A stretch of DNA of 26,143 bases from JAVJRN01 sp047635055 (GTDB taxonomy: Bacteria; Bacteroidota; Bacteroidia; Cytophagales; Cyclobacteriaceae): NCBI GenBank assembly GCA_047635055.1, contig JBLIIJ010000054.1, forward strand, positions 1-26,143. Reading direction: 5' to 3'. Position numbers and translations under genes: made by a program. The notes under the pieces were generated by a model. The model was not told the origin of the DNA. It did not search any database and was given only the letters and a program-made list of their open reading frames with translations. Below are positions 1 through 7,073 of the stretch, piece after piece; position 1 is the stretch's first letter; each line of letters starts with the position of its first letter.

Positions 1-351
1 AACGAAGAATTTGTTAATCACGTTAAAAGACTTCAAAAATCATTTGATGCAAAACTTCATATTGTTAAAATAAATACACCATCGAGTTTTACGTCAACAA
101 GATTTGATACTGCACAGTTTGAAACTTTTGCTCAGGAAAATGACCTGTCAAATTATGAATTTGAAATTTATAATCATAGCAATGAGGAGGACGGCATTAT
201 TGAATATGCCGAAGATATCAATGCGGACATGATTGCGCTTGGTACTGGACAAAGAAGAGGATTAGGACATTTTTTCTCTGGTAGCATTGCCGAGGATGTG
301 GTGAATCATGCTAAAATTCCAGTTTGGACCTTTGGTCTGGATACCAAATAG
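1..351 (+). CDS. Universal stress protein (UspA family), C-terminal part only
   Basis: The reading frame is open from the first base and stops at TAG 349-351, so the gene begins left of the window; 116 residues are visible. The end of the protein carries the UspA nucleotide-binding signature, seen as G-T-G-Q-R-R-G-L-G followed by S-G-S-I and a closing beta strand (A-K-I-P-V-W), matching the family pattern G-x2-G-x9-G-S. Proteins of this family bind ATP in the cytoplasm and act in stress survival; the exact target is unknown. The visible part is one Usp domain; Bacteroidota often have two in tandem, but that cannot be judged here. A strong terminator follows directly, which separates it from the his operon. 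Confidence 0.85.
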   Translation, partial: NEEFVNHVKRLQKSFDAKLHIVKINTPSSFTSTRFDTAQFETFAQENDLSNYEFEIYNHSNEEDGIIEYAEDINADMIALGTGQRRGLGHFFSGSIAEDVVNHAKIPVWTFGLDTK

Positions 352-364
352 TATTTTCATGAAT

Positions 365-392
365 AAAAAAAGGCTCTTTCGAGCCTTTTTTT
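365..392 (+). terminator. Rho-independent terminator after the universal stress gene
   Basis: Stem AGGCTC / GAGCCT with a TTTC loop, flanked by an A run on the left and a T run on the right, so it can work in both directions. It begins 13 bp after the stop codon of the universal stress gene. Confidence 0.88.
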
Positions 393-402
393 GTATTCGG
401 GC

Positions 403-432
403 TTGGATTTTTCAAATGTGACTTTACATTTG
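403..432 (+). promoter_or_regulatory. Bacteroidota-type promoter of the his operon
   Basis: TTG at 403-405 and TACATTTG at 425-432 match the Bacteroidota -33 (TTTG/TTG) and -7 (TAnnTTTG) elements with a 19-bp spacer. Transcription would begin about 4-8 nt after the -7 box, very near the ATG of the leader peptide at 438, so the leader mRNA may be almost leaderless. A 7-bp inverted repeat (413-419 with 426-432) overlaps the -7 box. No experiment supports the start point; the assignment is by motif and spacing. Confidence 0.6.
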
Positions 433-437
433 CGATA

Positions 438-485
438 ATGAAAAAGACACATCGACATCTACACCATTTGCATCATTGCGGTTAA
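438..485 (+). CDS. hisL: Histidine leader peptide (his operon attenuator peptide)
   Basis: A 15-codon reading frame, ATG to TAA, encodes MKKTHRHLHHLHHCG. Six of fifteen residues are histidine (positions 5, 7, 9, 10, 12, 13), packed into nine codons, and the frame ends 65 nt before hisG. This is the signature of transcription attenuation in his operons: when charged tRNA-His is scarce the ribosome stalls on the His codons and changes the fold of the leader RNA. The peptide itself probably has no other job. It lies just after a good promoter and is too short for usual gene callers. The call rests on codon content and position; the RNA switch downstream is less clear. Confidence 0.85.
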   Translation: MKKTHRHLHHLHHCG

Positions 486-516
486 TCTCTTTACCAGCAA
501 ATATTTTGTCTTTTTT
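441..516 (+). promoter_or_regulatory. hisL: Candidate his attenuator RNA (mutually exclusive pairings)
   Basis: Several complementary blocks surround the His codons. AAAAAGACA (441-449, start of the leader) can pair with TGTCTTTTT (507-515). ATTTGC (466-471, inside the His codon run) can pair with GCAAAT (497-502). GCAAA-TAT-TTTGT (497-509) can form a weak short stem followed by CTTTTTT (510-516), a possible terminator. A ribosome stalled on the His codons would block the first two pairings. The stems are weak by eye and no folding was run, so the layout is a proposal. Confidence 0.35.
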
Positions 517-550
517 CAAACTATATCAATCAATTTCTTATTTTTAATTT

Positions 551-1408
551 ATGGCCAATCTTAAAGTTGCTGTACAGAAATCTGGCAGGCTTAGTGAAGA
601 CTCTTTAAAACTTTTTAAAGAATGCGGTATCAAGTTTAATAATGGGGCAAAAAAGCTAAAGGCCCATTCCAGTAATTTCCCAATAGAGTTTCTTTTTCTT
701 AGAGATGACGATATTCCTGGTTATGTCGAAGATGGCATTGCAGACTTAGGAATCATTGGTGAAAATGTTCATTTAGAGAAAGAGAAATCAGCTGATGTTA
801 TTAAGAAATTAGGATTCTCCAAATGTCGATTGTCCTTGGCGGTTCCCAGAGAGCTCGATTATCCTGGTTTGGAGTATTTTCAAGGTAAATCCTTAGCGAC
901 CTCTTATCCGGTAATTCTTAAAGGCTATTTAAAGGAAAAAGGAATCACTTCAGATATCCACGAGATCAGCGGATCCGTTGAAATAGCTCCTGGAATTGGG
1001 TTGGCTGAGGGTATTTGTGATATTGTGAGTTCGGGTTCTACTTTGCTAAGCAATGGCTTGAAGGAGGTAGAAACCGTAATGAAATCAGAAGCGGTTTTGA
1101 TTGCATCTAAAAATTTGACCGATGAAAAAAAGGAACTTTTGAATCGACTTCTTTTTAGAATTGAATCAGTACTAGAAGGTCTCAATAATAAGTATGTCTT
1201 ATTAAATGCGCCAAAAGATTCCTTAGACGAAATTATATCACTTTTACCAGGCATGAGAAGTCCGACAGTTTTACCATTGGCGGAAGAGGGCTGGTGTAGT
1301 GTGCATTCAGTGATAAAAGAAGACGATTTTTGGGATAATATTGAGAAATTGAGAAAGGCTGGTGCGCAAGGAATTTTAGTAGTACCTATTGAAAAAATGA
1401 TAAATTAA
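551..1408 (+). CDS. hisG: ATP phosphoribosyltransferase, long form (HisG)
   Basis: First enzyme of histidine synthesis: joins ATP and PRPP to give phosphoribosyl-ATP. The 285 residues match the long HisG form, which needs no HisZ partner. The N-terminal part (about 1-205) holds the two-lobed catalytic region, with the PRPP-binding stretch near residues 140-166 (E-I-S-G-S-V-E then D-I-V-S-S-G-S-T). The C-terminal part (about 210-285, ending G-A-Q-G-I-L-V-V-P-I-E-K) is the ACT-like regulatory domain through which histidine inhibits the enzyme in this family. The gene starts 65 nt after the His-rich leader peptide and its stop is one base before the hisD start, so translation of the two is probably coupled. 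Control is likely double: attenuation on the RNA and feedback on the protein. Confidence 0.97.
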   Translation: MANLKVAVQKSGRLSEDSLKLFKECGIKFNNGAKKLKAHSSNFPIEFLFLRDDDIPGYVEDGIADLGIIGENVHLEKEKSADVIKKLGFSKCRLSLAVPRELDYPGLEYFQGKSLATSYPVILKGYLKEKGITSDIHEISGSVEIAPGIGLAEGICDIVSSGSTLLSNGLKEVETVMKSEAVLIASKNLTDEKKELLNRLLFRIESVLEGLNNKYVLLNAPKDSLDEIISLLPGMRSPTVLPLAEEGWCSVHSVIKEDDFWDNIEKLRKAGAQGILVVPIEKMIN

Positions 1409-1409
1409 A

Positions 1410-2765
1410 ATGATTCAGATACTTATAAAACCTGATCAAAAAACCATTGACAAAGCGTTAACTCGGCCAGTATTTGATCAATTGAAGTTGACCAAAATTG
1501 TAAGGCCAATTATAGAAAAGGTAAAGCGTGGTGGAGATAAAGCGCTTAGAGATCTAGCCTTAGAATATGACCATGTGGAATTGGAAAATATCTGGATCAC
1601 AGAACAAGAAATAAATCATGCCATAAAAAGTGTTGACGATGGTTTGAAAGAAGCCATCAAATTGGCGTACACGAACATTCATCGGTTTCATGAAGCTCAA
1701 AAGCAAGATGACTTGGTCATGGAAGTAATGCCCGGCGTGATTTGTAGTCGTCGTTCAGTTCCAATCCAAAAAGTAGGCTTGTATATTCCAGGAGGAACCG
1801 CGCCTTTGTTTTCTACCGTGTTAATGTTGGCTATTCCCGCTCAGATTGCAGGATGTAAAGAAATTATTATTGCTTCTCCTACCAATAGAATAGGAGAAAT
1901 AAACCCTGCAGTGCTTTATGCTGCGCATCTCACGGGTGTGAGTAAAATACTCAAAATAGGAGGAGCCCAAGCAATCGCCGCAATGGCCTATGGGACGGAA
2001 ACAGTCGCTAAGGTTGATAAAATATTTGGACCTGGAAATCAATATGTTACTGCGGCCAAGCAAATGGCGTCACAGGATGCTGTATCAATAGATATGCCTG
2101 CTGGTCCTTCGGAAGTCCTTGTATATGTTGATAAAAATGCGAATCCTGCTTTTGCAGCAGCAGATCTGCTTTCTCAAGCGGAACATGGTGTGGATAGTCA
2201 GGTAATATTGATTAGCAGAAGTAAGAAGAATGCAATAAGAATTAATGAGGAGGTAGTTAGACAGTTAGAACTAATACCTCGTAAGGACTTGGCAATAGAG
2301 GCATTAGCCAAAAGTTCGATTCTAATCATTAAAGACAAAGAACAAGCCATTAATGTAATTAACCAATATGGTCCAGAGCATTTGATCATTAATACGGCAG
2401 ATGCAGATTCGGTGGCAGAGCAGATCATCAATGCAGGATCCATTTTCGTTGGTCAGTATACACCGGAATCGGCTGGTGACTATGCCTCGGGAACCAACCA
2501 TACATTACCGACAAACGGATGGGCTAGTTCTTATAGTGGCGTTTCTCTTGATAGCTATTTGAAGAAAATAACATATCAGAAAATTTCAGCAAAGGGGTTG
2601 AAACTTTTGGGACCAAGTGTAGAGAAAATGGCAGCTGCAGAACAGTTAGAGGCACATAAAAATGCGGTGACAATTAGACTTACTTATATCGAAGAAAATG
2701 GAAATAGAGAAGCTGATAAGACCTCATCTGAAGAGTCTTCAAGCCTATTCATCTGCAAGGGATGA
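1410..2765 (+). CDS. hisD: Histidinol dehydrogenase (HisD)
   Basis: Catalyses the last two oxidation steps, histidinol to histidine, with NAD+ and a zinc ion. Family landmarks are in order: the stretch K-V-G-L-Y-I-P-G-G near residue 120, G-G-A-Q-A-I-A-A-M-A-Y-G-T, the F-G-P-G-N-Q-Y-V loop, D-M-P-A-G-P-S-E, S-Q-A-E-H-G with zinc and substrate residues, and Y-G-P-E-H-L near the catalytic histidine. The usual end of the protein is the E-A-H-K-N-A-V-T-I-R-L stretch; here the frame goes on about 30 residues, the last 22 of which are read out of frame over the start of hisC. The tail is polar and Ser/Glu-rich and is probably unimportant for activity. At 451 residues the protein is slightly longer than usual (about 430). 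Confidence 0.96.
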   Translation: MIQILIKPDQKTIDKALTRPVFDQLKLTKIVRPIIEKVKRGGDKALRDLALEYDHVELENIWITEQEINHAIKSVDDGLKEAIKLAYTNIHRFHEAQKQDDLVMEVMPGVICSRRSVPIQKVGLYIPGGTAPLFSTVLMLAIPAQIAGCKEIIIASPTNRIGEINPAVLYAAHLTGVSKILKIGGAQAIAAMAYGTETVAKVDKIFGPGNQYVTAAKQMASQDAVSIDMPAGPSEVLVYVDKNANPAFAAADLLSQAEHGVDSQVILISRSKKNAIRINEEVVRQLELIPRKDLAIEALAKSSILIIKDKEQAINVINQYGPEHLIINTADADSVAEQIINAGSIFVGQYTPESAGDYASGTNHTLPTNGWASSYSGVSLDSYLKKITYQKISAKGLKLLGPSVEKMAAAEQLEAHKNAVTIRLTYIEENGNREADKTSSEESSSLFICKG

Positions 2766-3744
2766 GTTTACCGGTCAGGCGTCAGTATTTCTTGATGCTA
2801 ATGAAAATGCCCTTGGTTCAGTAGCCAAGGGTGATTATAATAGATACCCTGATCCCCATCATCATAATTTAAGATCAAGATGGTCTGAATTGAAAGATAT
2901 TTCGGTAGATCACCTATTTTTTGGCAATGGGAGTGATGAGCCTATTGATCTTCTCATGAGACTTTTTTGTGAGCCAGCAAAGGATAATATTGTAGTAATG
3001 CCACCAACCTATGGGATGTATAGCGTAAGTGCAGCAATCAATAATATAACCGTCATCAATGCCGCTTTATCTTCTGATTTTCATATTGACCTAGCGCTGG
3101 TAAAAAATGCTTGGAATGAACACACCAAATTATTGTTCATTTGCTCGCCGAATAATCCAAGCGGGAATCTGCTGAACGAGGAGGCAATAGAAGATCTTCT
3201 CCGAGAATTCGCAGGTGTTGTAGTCATAGACGAAGCGTATATCGATTTTACTGATCAACCAAGCTGGTCAAAACGGCTTAAGGACTTTGATAATCTCGTT
3301 GTACTGCAGACTTTGAGTAAGGCTTGGGGAATGGCAGCAGTCAGGGTTGGTGTGGCTATGTCGTCACCTTTTATAATTTCTATGTTAGAAAAAATAAAAC
3401 CTCCTTATAATATCAGTTTGCCCAATCAGCGACTAGCGCTCGAAGCACTTCAAAATGATGGTCAACAAGTTGAATATGTGCAAACACTGATTGAGCAGCG
3501 ATCATTTTTGACTTCACAGCTGAACAGTTTGGAGTCAGTATTAAAGGTCTTCCAATCAGATGCTAATTTTCTTTTGGTCAAGTTTAATGATGCCAAGGGT
3601 TTGTATAATTACCTCACCAGTCATGGTATTATTGTACGTGATAGAAGTACCCAATTACATTGTGAAGGTTGTTTGAGACTGACTGTAGGGACACATGAAG
3701 AAAACCTCCAGTTGATTGATTTAATCACAAAATATCATTCCTGA
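2698..3744 (+). CDS. hisC: Histidinol-phosphate aminotransferase (HisC)
   Basis: PLP enzyme that moves an amino group from glutamate to imidazole acetol phosphate. The 348 residues begin with the family start (I-R-P-H then Y-S-S-A-R-D-E-F), followed by L-D-A-N-E-N, the R-Y-P-D-P stretch, the C-S-P-N-N-P-S-G substrate/PLP loop (149-156), V-I-D-E-A-Y (176-181) and the Schiff-base lysine K208 in T-L-S-K-A-W-G. The start at 2698 lies 68 nt inside hisD; it is preferred because the conserved N-terminus begins right there. The strong overlap suggests translational coupling to hisD. The next gene, hisB, begins 19 nt after the stop. Confidence 0.96.
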   Translation: MEIEKLIRPHLKSLQAYSSARDEFTGQASVFLDANENALGSVAKGDYNRYPDPHHHNLRSRWSELKDISVDHLFFGNGSDEPIDLLMRLFCEPAKDNIVVMPPTYGMYSVSAAINNITVINAALSSDFHIDLALVKNAWNEHTKLLFICSPNNPSGNLLNEEAIEDLLREFAGVVVIDEAYIDFTDQPSWSKRLKDFDNLVVLQTLSKAWGMAAVRVGVAMSSPFIISMLEKIKPPYNISLPNQRLALEALQNDGQQVEYVQTLIEQRSFLTSQLNSLESVLKVFQSDANFLLVKFNDAKGLYNYLTSHGIIVRDRSTQLHCEGCLRLTVGTHEENLQLIDLITKYHS

Positions 3745-3763
3745 TTTTTAAAGACAAGTTTAA

Positions 3764-4861
3764 ATGAAGCGAATACTTTTTATAGATCGTGATGGAACGA
3801 TCATCTCAGAAACGGAAGACGAAAAAATTGAAAAAATAGAGAAGCTCGTCTTCTTACCCGAGGTGCTTTATTACTTAAGAAAAATAGCCCAGGAAGGTGA
3901 TTTTTACTTGGCGATGGTAAGCAACCAAGATGGGTTGGGAACACCTGACTTTCCAGATGCAGAATTTTATCCAGTACATGAATTTATCCTTAGAATATTG
4001 GAAAGTGAAGGCATACATTTTGATGCGCTTCATATTGACGAGCATTGGGAAAAAGATAACCATCCTAACAGAAAGCCCGGTATTGGTATGTTAACGGGTT
4101 ACTTGAACAACAAAGACTTTGATATTGAAAATTCTTATGTTCTTGGCGATCGTTTGACAGATGTACAATTAGCGAAAAACCTCGGTTGTAAAGCCATTCA
4201 TATTTGGGAAGAAAAAGTCTCTGATTCTGTATTAACAACGACTTCTTGGAAGGAAATATATGAGTTTCTTATTCTTAAACCTCGTATTGCGAAGGTAAGT
4301 CGGGTTACTAAAGAGACGTCTATAGAGATCGTGTTGAACCTAGACGGAAGGGGTGAGTCGAACATCGATACAGGTCTTGGTTTTTTTGACCATATGCTCG
4401 ATCAACTCTCGAAGCATGGAGGTGTTGATTTGGATGTTCAGGTAAAAGGAGATCTATATATTGACGAACATCATACCATCGAGGATACTGCATTAGCTTT
4501 AGGCGAGGCTTTTTTAAAAGCATTAGATGATAAAAAAGGCATTACGCGATATGGCTTCTTGTTACCTATGGATGATGTGTTATCACAAGTAGCCATTGAT
4601 TTTGGCGGAAGACCATGGCTGATGTGGGAAGCTAATTTCAAAAGGGAAAAGATAGGTGAGATGCCAACCGAGATGTTTATGCATTTCTTTAAATCGTTCT
4701 CTGATACGGCTAAATGCAACTTAAATATTAAGGCGGAGGGAGATAACGAACATCATAAAATCGAGGCGATTTTTAAAGCTTTCGCGAAAGCTATAAAAAT
4801 GGCTATTTCGCGAGATAAAAATGCGATGGGGCAATTGCCGAGTACGAAGGGTGTTCTTTAG
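3764..4861 (+). CDS. hisB: Bifunctional histidinol-phosphatase / imidazoleglycerol-phosphate dehydratase (HisB)
   Basis: A fusion of two pathway enzymes in 365 residues. Residues 1 to about 165 form a HAD-type phosphatase with the D8-R-D10-G-T nucleophile motif, V-S-N-Q-D-G and a G-D-R-L-T-D-V-Q metal motif; it removes phosphate from histidinol phosphate. Residues about 172-365 form the manganese-dependent dehydratase, with G-L-G-F-F-D-H-M-L-D-Q, D-E-H-H-T-I-E-D and D-N-E-H-H-K-I-E-A metal-binding motifs and the usual C-terminal P-S-T-K-G. This fusion is known from Enterobacteria and Bacteroidota. It is the last his gene here: a convergent gene follows, so hisH, hisA, hisF and hisI must lie elsewhere. 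Confidence 0.97.
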   Translation: MKRILFIDRDGTIISETEDEKIEKIEKLVFLPEVLYYLRKIAQEGDFYLAMVSNQDGLGTPDFPDAEFYPVHEFILRILESEGIHFDALHIDEHWEKDNHPNRKPGIGMLTGYLNNKDFDIENSYVLGDRLTDVQLAKNLGCKAIHIWEEKVSDSVLTTTSWKEIYEFLILKPRIAKVSRVTKETSIEIVLNLDGRGESNIDTGLGFFDHMLDQLSKHGGVDLDVQVKGDLYIDEHHTIEDTALALGEAFLKALDDKKGITRYGFLLPMDDVLSQVAIDFGGRPWLMWEANFKREKIGEMPTEMFMHFFKSFSDTAKCNLNIKAEGDNEHHKIEAIFKAFAKAIKMAISRDKNAMGQLPSTKGVL

Positions 4862-4871
4862 TAGAAGGTTA

Positions 4872-4909
4872 TACGTTAGTAAAGTAAGCTGTTGATCTTT
4901 ACTAACGTA
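4872..4909. terminator. Perfect 13-bp inverted repeat between convergent genes
   Basis: TACGTTAGTAAAG (4872-4884) pairs perfectly with CTTTACTAACGTA (4897-4909) around a 12-nt loop. It lies between the stop of hisB and the stop of the convergent membrane-protein gene, so a bidirectional terminator is the natural reading. No T run follows on either strand, so termination may need another factor, or the hairpin may protect the mRNA 3' ends. Confidence 0.55.
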
Positions 4910-4924
4910 CAGCCTTTAATCACT

Positions 4925-5365
4925 TTACATCCTATCCCAAGGAATCCCAAATAGCATTAGTAACAGTGAGAGTCCAAAAAAGATGGCTTGGAATCTGAAT
5001 TTAACGCTATCGTCCTCTGCTTTCTTTGAAATGGTACGACCTGCCTGCGCGGCTGCAATACTTAGGAACATGACTAGCAAATGCTCCAAACCCCAAAATC
5101 TGAGCTCAGAGTCCGCCATCATATTTCCAAAACCAACAGATCTTGCTTCTTTGGCAAGCGGACTAATAAAATAAAGGATAAAACCTAAAAGTAACTGTAA
5201 GTGCATGAAGCCCACGAAAGAAGCCGCTAAAATGTTGTCAAGTTTGCGGTATTTTCCATTACCGAATAGGCCTATTAAAGACTTGACGGTCACCACCACG
5301 ATTAATAGAAGAATAATCCATCTAAATCCACCGTGTGCTTTAAGTAAAATGTAATAGGCGCTCAT
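4925..5365 (-). CDS. Small four-helix membrane protein of unknown function (often called cytochrome b-like)
   Basis: A 146-residue protein with four clear hydrophobic segments (about 14-32, 45-68, 89-107, 121-140) joined by short charged loops. The first helix is preceded by L-K-A-H-G-G-F-R-W and later ones contain M-H-L-Q-L-L-L-G and G-L-E-H-L-L, so three histidines sit at or in helices and could bind haem; that is inference. Similar short proteins are common in Bacteroidota and are sometimes labelled cytochrome b, without proof that I know of. I chose the ATG at 5365 because the conserved pattern begins right there and it has an A-rich upstream stretch; an earlier ATG at 5413 would add 16 residues with charged, non-conserved character. 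It is the third gene of a run tetR - hydrolase - this gene. Confidence 0.75.
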   Translation of the reverse strand: MSAYYILLKAHGGFRWIILLLIVVVTVKSLIGLFGNGKYRKLDNILAASFVGFMHLQLLLGFILYFISPLAKEARSVGFGNMMADSELRFWGLEHLLVMFLSIAAAQAGRTISKKAEDDSVKFRFQAIFFGLSLLLMLFGIPWDRM

Positions 5366-5433
5366 ATTTTTTTTCTGTAAATATAAGTCGTCTTCTAAAA
5401 GTACCGTGATCATCTGCGATAAATGTCAGCTAA

Positions 5434-6366
5434 TTAACCAATGGCTAATGTTAAATCTTTCTTCATATTATCCAAGACATATTTAATGACTTCATGATGG
5501 GTGATTATTTTATAATGACCTAAACCCTTGGTATGAACGAAATGAACATCTTGGAGGGCGTTTTGCAATTCTTCACCACGTTCGTACTTCACCGTCTCGT
5601 CATGTTCATCGTAGATTAGATGAAGATTCATCGTGTTGAGGTTTTCGCGCTTATTCCGTAAATCAAAATAACTCACATCCTCTTTGTAGTGTTTTTCTAC
5701 TAAGAGACAAAAAGCGTCATATACTTTTTCATTACAGCCAATCTCCTCGATAATATCTTTGAAAAAGTAATTGACGTACGGGGGAGACGCAATCAGAAAA
5801 AGGTTTTTTGGTTGTATTGACTTGGATAATTCACTTAACATTAAACCAGCGGCGATTCCGCCCAAAGAATAGCCAATGACTGTTTCGAATGGTCCATTTT
5901 TCACATAATAACTTTTCAAAATGTCTCTGAATTCTGGAAGTGCTGTGTGCTTTCCATCTGAGAGTCCATGACCTTTCATATCAATACCTTCAACTTGATA
6001 GCCTTGATCAAGTAAAGATTCTATCATTCTTCTAAAATCTAACGTTTTAGAATTCCATCCATGGCTAAGTAAAACCTTGGGACCAGCCTTACCCCAGTGA
6101 TAAGTTTTGATTTTAAATCCCGAGTAAGAGGACTCAGAGACAGTAGCCTTTTCAATCAATTGTTGCTGATTGTTGGTAACCTTCGATCTATTTGGCATGG
6201 TAAAAAAATACCAAATGACTTTGGATGCTATAGTTGGACTAACGTGTTGGACGATCCGCAAACCTTTCTTGATCAGCTCTAATTTCCAATTAGTCTTTGG
6301 TGGTCGGTCTGCAGGCCTACTTTTGTCGATGGTGCCTGCGTCAATATTTGTTGTTTTCTTTTCCAT
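5434..6366 (-). CDS. Alpha/beta hydrolase, probably controlled by the neighbouring TetR repressor
   Basis: A 310-residue cytosolic protein with the alpha/beta hydrolase fold. Visible are the oxyanion stretch L-S-H-G-W-N (100-105), the strand G-I-D-M-K-G-H-G-L-S-D-G (128-138), the nucleophile elbow G-Y-S167-L-G-G, the acid D256 in D-E-H-D-E-T-V and H284 in G-L-G-H-Y-K-I, so the catalytic triad is complete. An N-terminal stretch of about 90 residues lies before the domain and carries a short hydrophobic piece (48-57) but no signal peptide. The substrate is unknown. The gene begins 32 nt after the tetR stop, and a copy of the TetR palindrome touches its ATG, which points to induction by a small molecule or lipid that the hydrolase may degrade (inference). 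Confidence 0.88.
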   Translation of the reverse strand: MEKKTTNIDAGTIDKSRPADRPPKTNWKLELIKKGLRIVQHVSPTIASKVIWYFFTMPNRSKVTNNQQQLIEKATVSESSYSGFKIKTYHWGKAGPKVLLSHGWNSKTLDFRRMIESLLDQGYQVEGIDMKGHGLSDGKHTALPEFRDILKSYYVKNGPFETVIGYSLGGIAAGLMLSELSKSIQPKNLFLIASPPYVNYFFKDIIEEIGCNEKVYDAFCLLVEKHYKEDVSYFDLRNKRENLNTMNLHLIYDEHDETVKYERGEELQNALQDVHFVHTKGLGHYKIITHHEVIKYVLDNMKKDLTLAIG

Positions 6367-6380
6367 ATACCGATCGGTAT
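6367..6380. promoter_or_regulatory. TetR operator palindrome at the hydrolase start
   Basis: Perfect 14-bp palindrome ATACCGATCGGTAT directly next to the hydrolase ATG (6366). The same core occurs in the tetR promoter about 630 bp away, and nothing else in the region explains it. A repressor here would block an internal promoter or act as a roadblock between tetR and the hydrolase. Confidence 0.75.
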
Positions 6381-6398
6381 TTATTTAGATAAAAAATA

Positions 6399-6989
6399 TT
6401 ATATGGTTAATGCATCAATCTGCATTTCTAATCCTTTCTTAATTAATTCATATGATTTCATGTGACCTTCAACTCGTGCCATAACGATGGCGCCTTCGAT
6501 GGTCGCGTAAAACATGGTTGCATAGAGCTCTACATCTATGCCCTTTCTTAGCTGGCCTTCGTTAATCCCTCGGGTAATGATTTTCTTTAACGCATCTTTT
6601 ATTTTGGCAAATGAATGAATCACTCTTAGCCTTAAACCAGGATGGTTATCATCTGCCTCGATTGAAGTATTAATTATTGGGCATCCACCTTCAATTGGTG
6701 GTTTTTCAATATATTTTTCATAATAATTGAGGATTGCTTTTAACTTTAAAGGGGCTGTTTTTTGAGACCCAATATGCATACTCAGTTGGTCGATGACCTT
6801 GTTGACAGCATAATCGAATGACGCCATAGCCACTTCCTCCTTGTTAAGAAAATTTCCGTAGATCGCTCCCTTGGTCATTCCAAGAGCTTTGGTAATATCC
6901 GATAGGGAAGTAGCGCGATAACCTTTCTTGTTGAAAAGTGTGATGGCATTCCTGATTATTTTATCTCTGGTATGTAAAGGATTGTGCAT
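6399..6989 (-). CDS. TetR/AcrR family transcriptional repressor
   Basis: A 196-residue regulator. Residues about 8-55 form the TetR helix-turn-helix (T-R-D-K-I-I-R-N-A-I-T-L-F, then T-S-L-S-D-I-T-K-A-L-G-M-T-K-G-A-I-Y with G-N-F-L-N-K-E), the most conserved part of the family. The remainder is the helical ligand-binding and dimer domain; it contains G-C-P-I-I-N-T-S, a stretch typical of one TetR subgroup with unknown ligands. It is transcribed with the hydrolase and membrane protein. Two copies of an identical palindrome, one across its own promoter and one before the hydrolase, show the likely operator. Probable action: autorepression and repression of the hydrolase until a ligand binds. Confidence 0.93.
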   Translation of the reverse strand: MHNPLHTRDKIIRNAITLFNKKGYRATSLSDITKALGMTKGAIYGNFLNKEEVAMASFDYAVNKVIDQLSMHIGSQKTAPLKLKAILNYYEKYIEKPPIEGGCPIINTSIEADDNHPGLRLRVIHSFAKIKDALKKIITRGINEGQLRKGIDVELYATMFYATIEGAIVMARVEGHMKSYELIKKGLEMQIDALTI

Positions 6990-6996
6990 TATAATG

Positions 6997-7028
6997 CAAA
7001 TATACCGATCGGTATATTAAGATCAAAA
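6997..7028 (-). promoter_or_regulatory. tetR promoter with operator across the -7 box and spacer
   Basis: On the minus strand TTTTG (7028-7024) and TATATTTG (7004-6997) form a -33/-7 pair with a 19-bp spacer. The perfect 16-bp palindrome TATACCGATCGGTATA (7001-7016) covers half of the -7 box and most of the spacer, an ideal place for a repressor to exclude RNA polymerase. The tetR ATG (6989) lies only 8 nt after the -7 box, so the mRNA would be nearly leaderless. Confidence 0.8.
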
Positions 7029-7073
7029 TTATATGATTTATTAGCTATTTGATTGTGATAGAAAAGCAACAAT

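Noticed and set aside
2698..2765. Frameshift or sequencing error at the hisD-hisC junction
   Set aside because: Both proteins are complete in their conserved parts, and a long overlap explains the data without an error.
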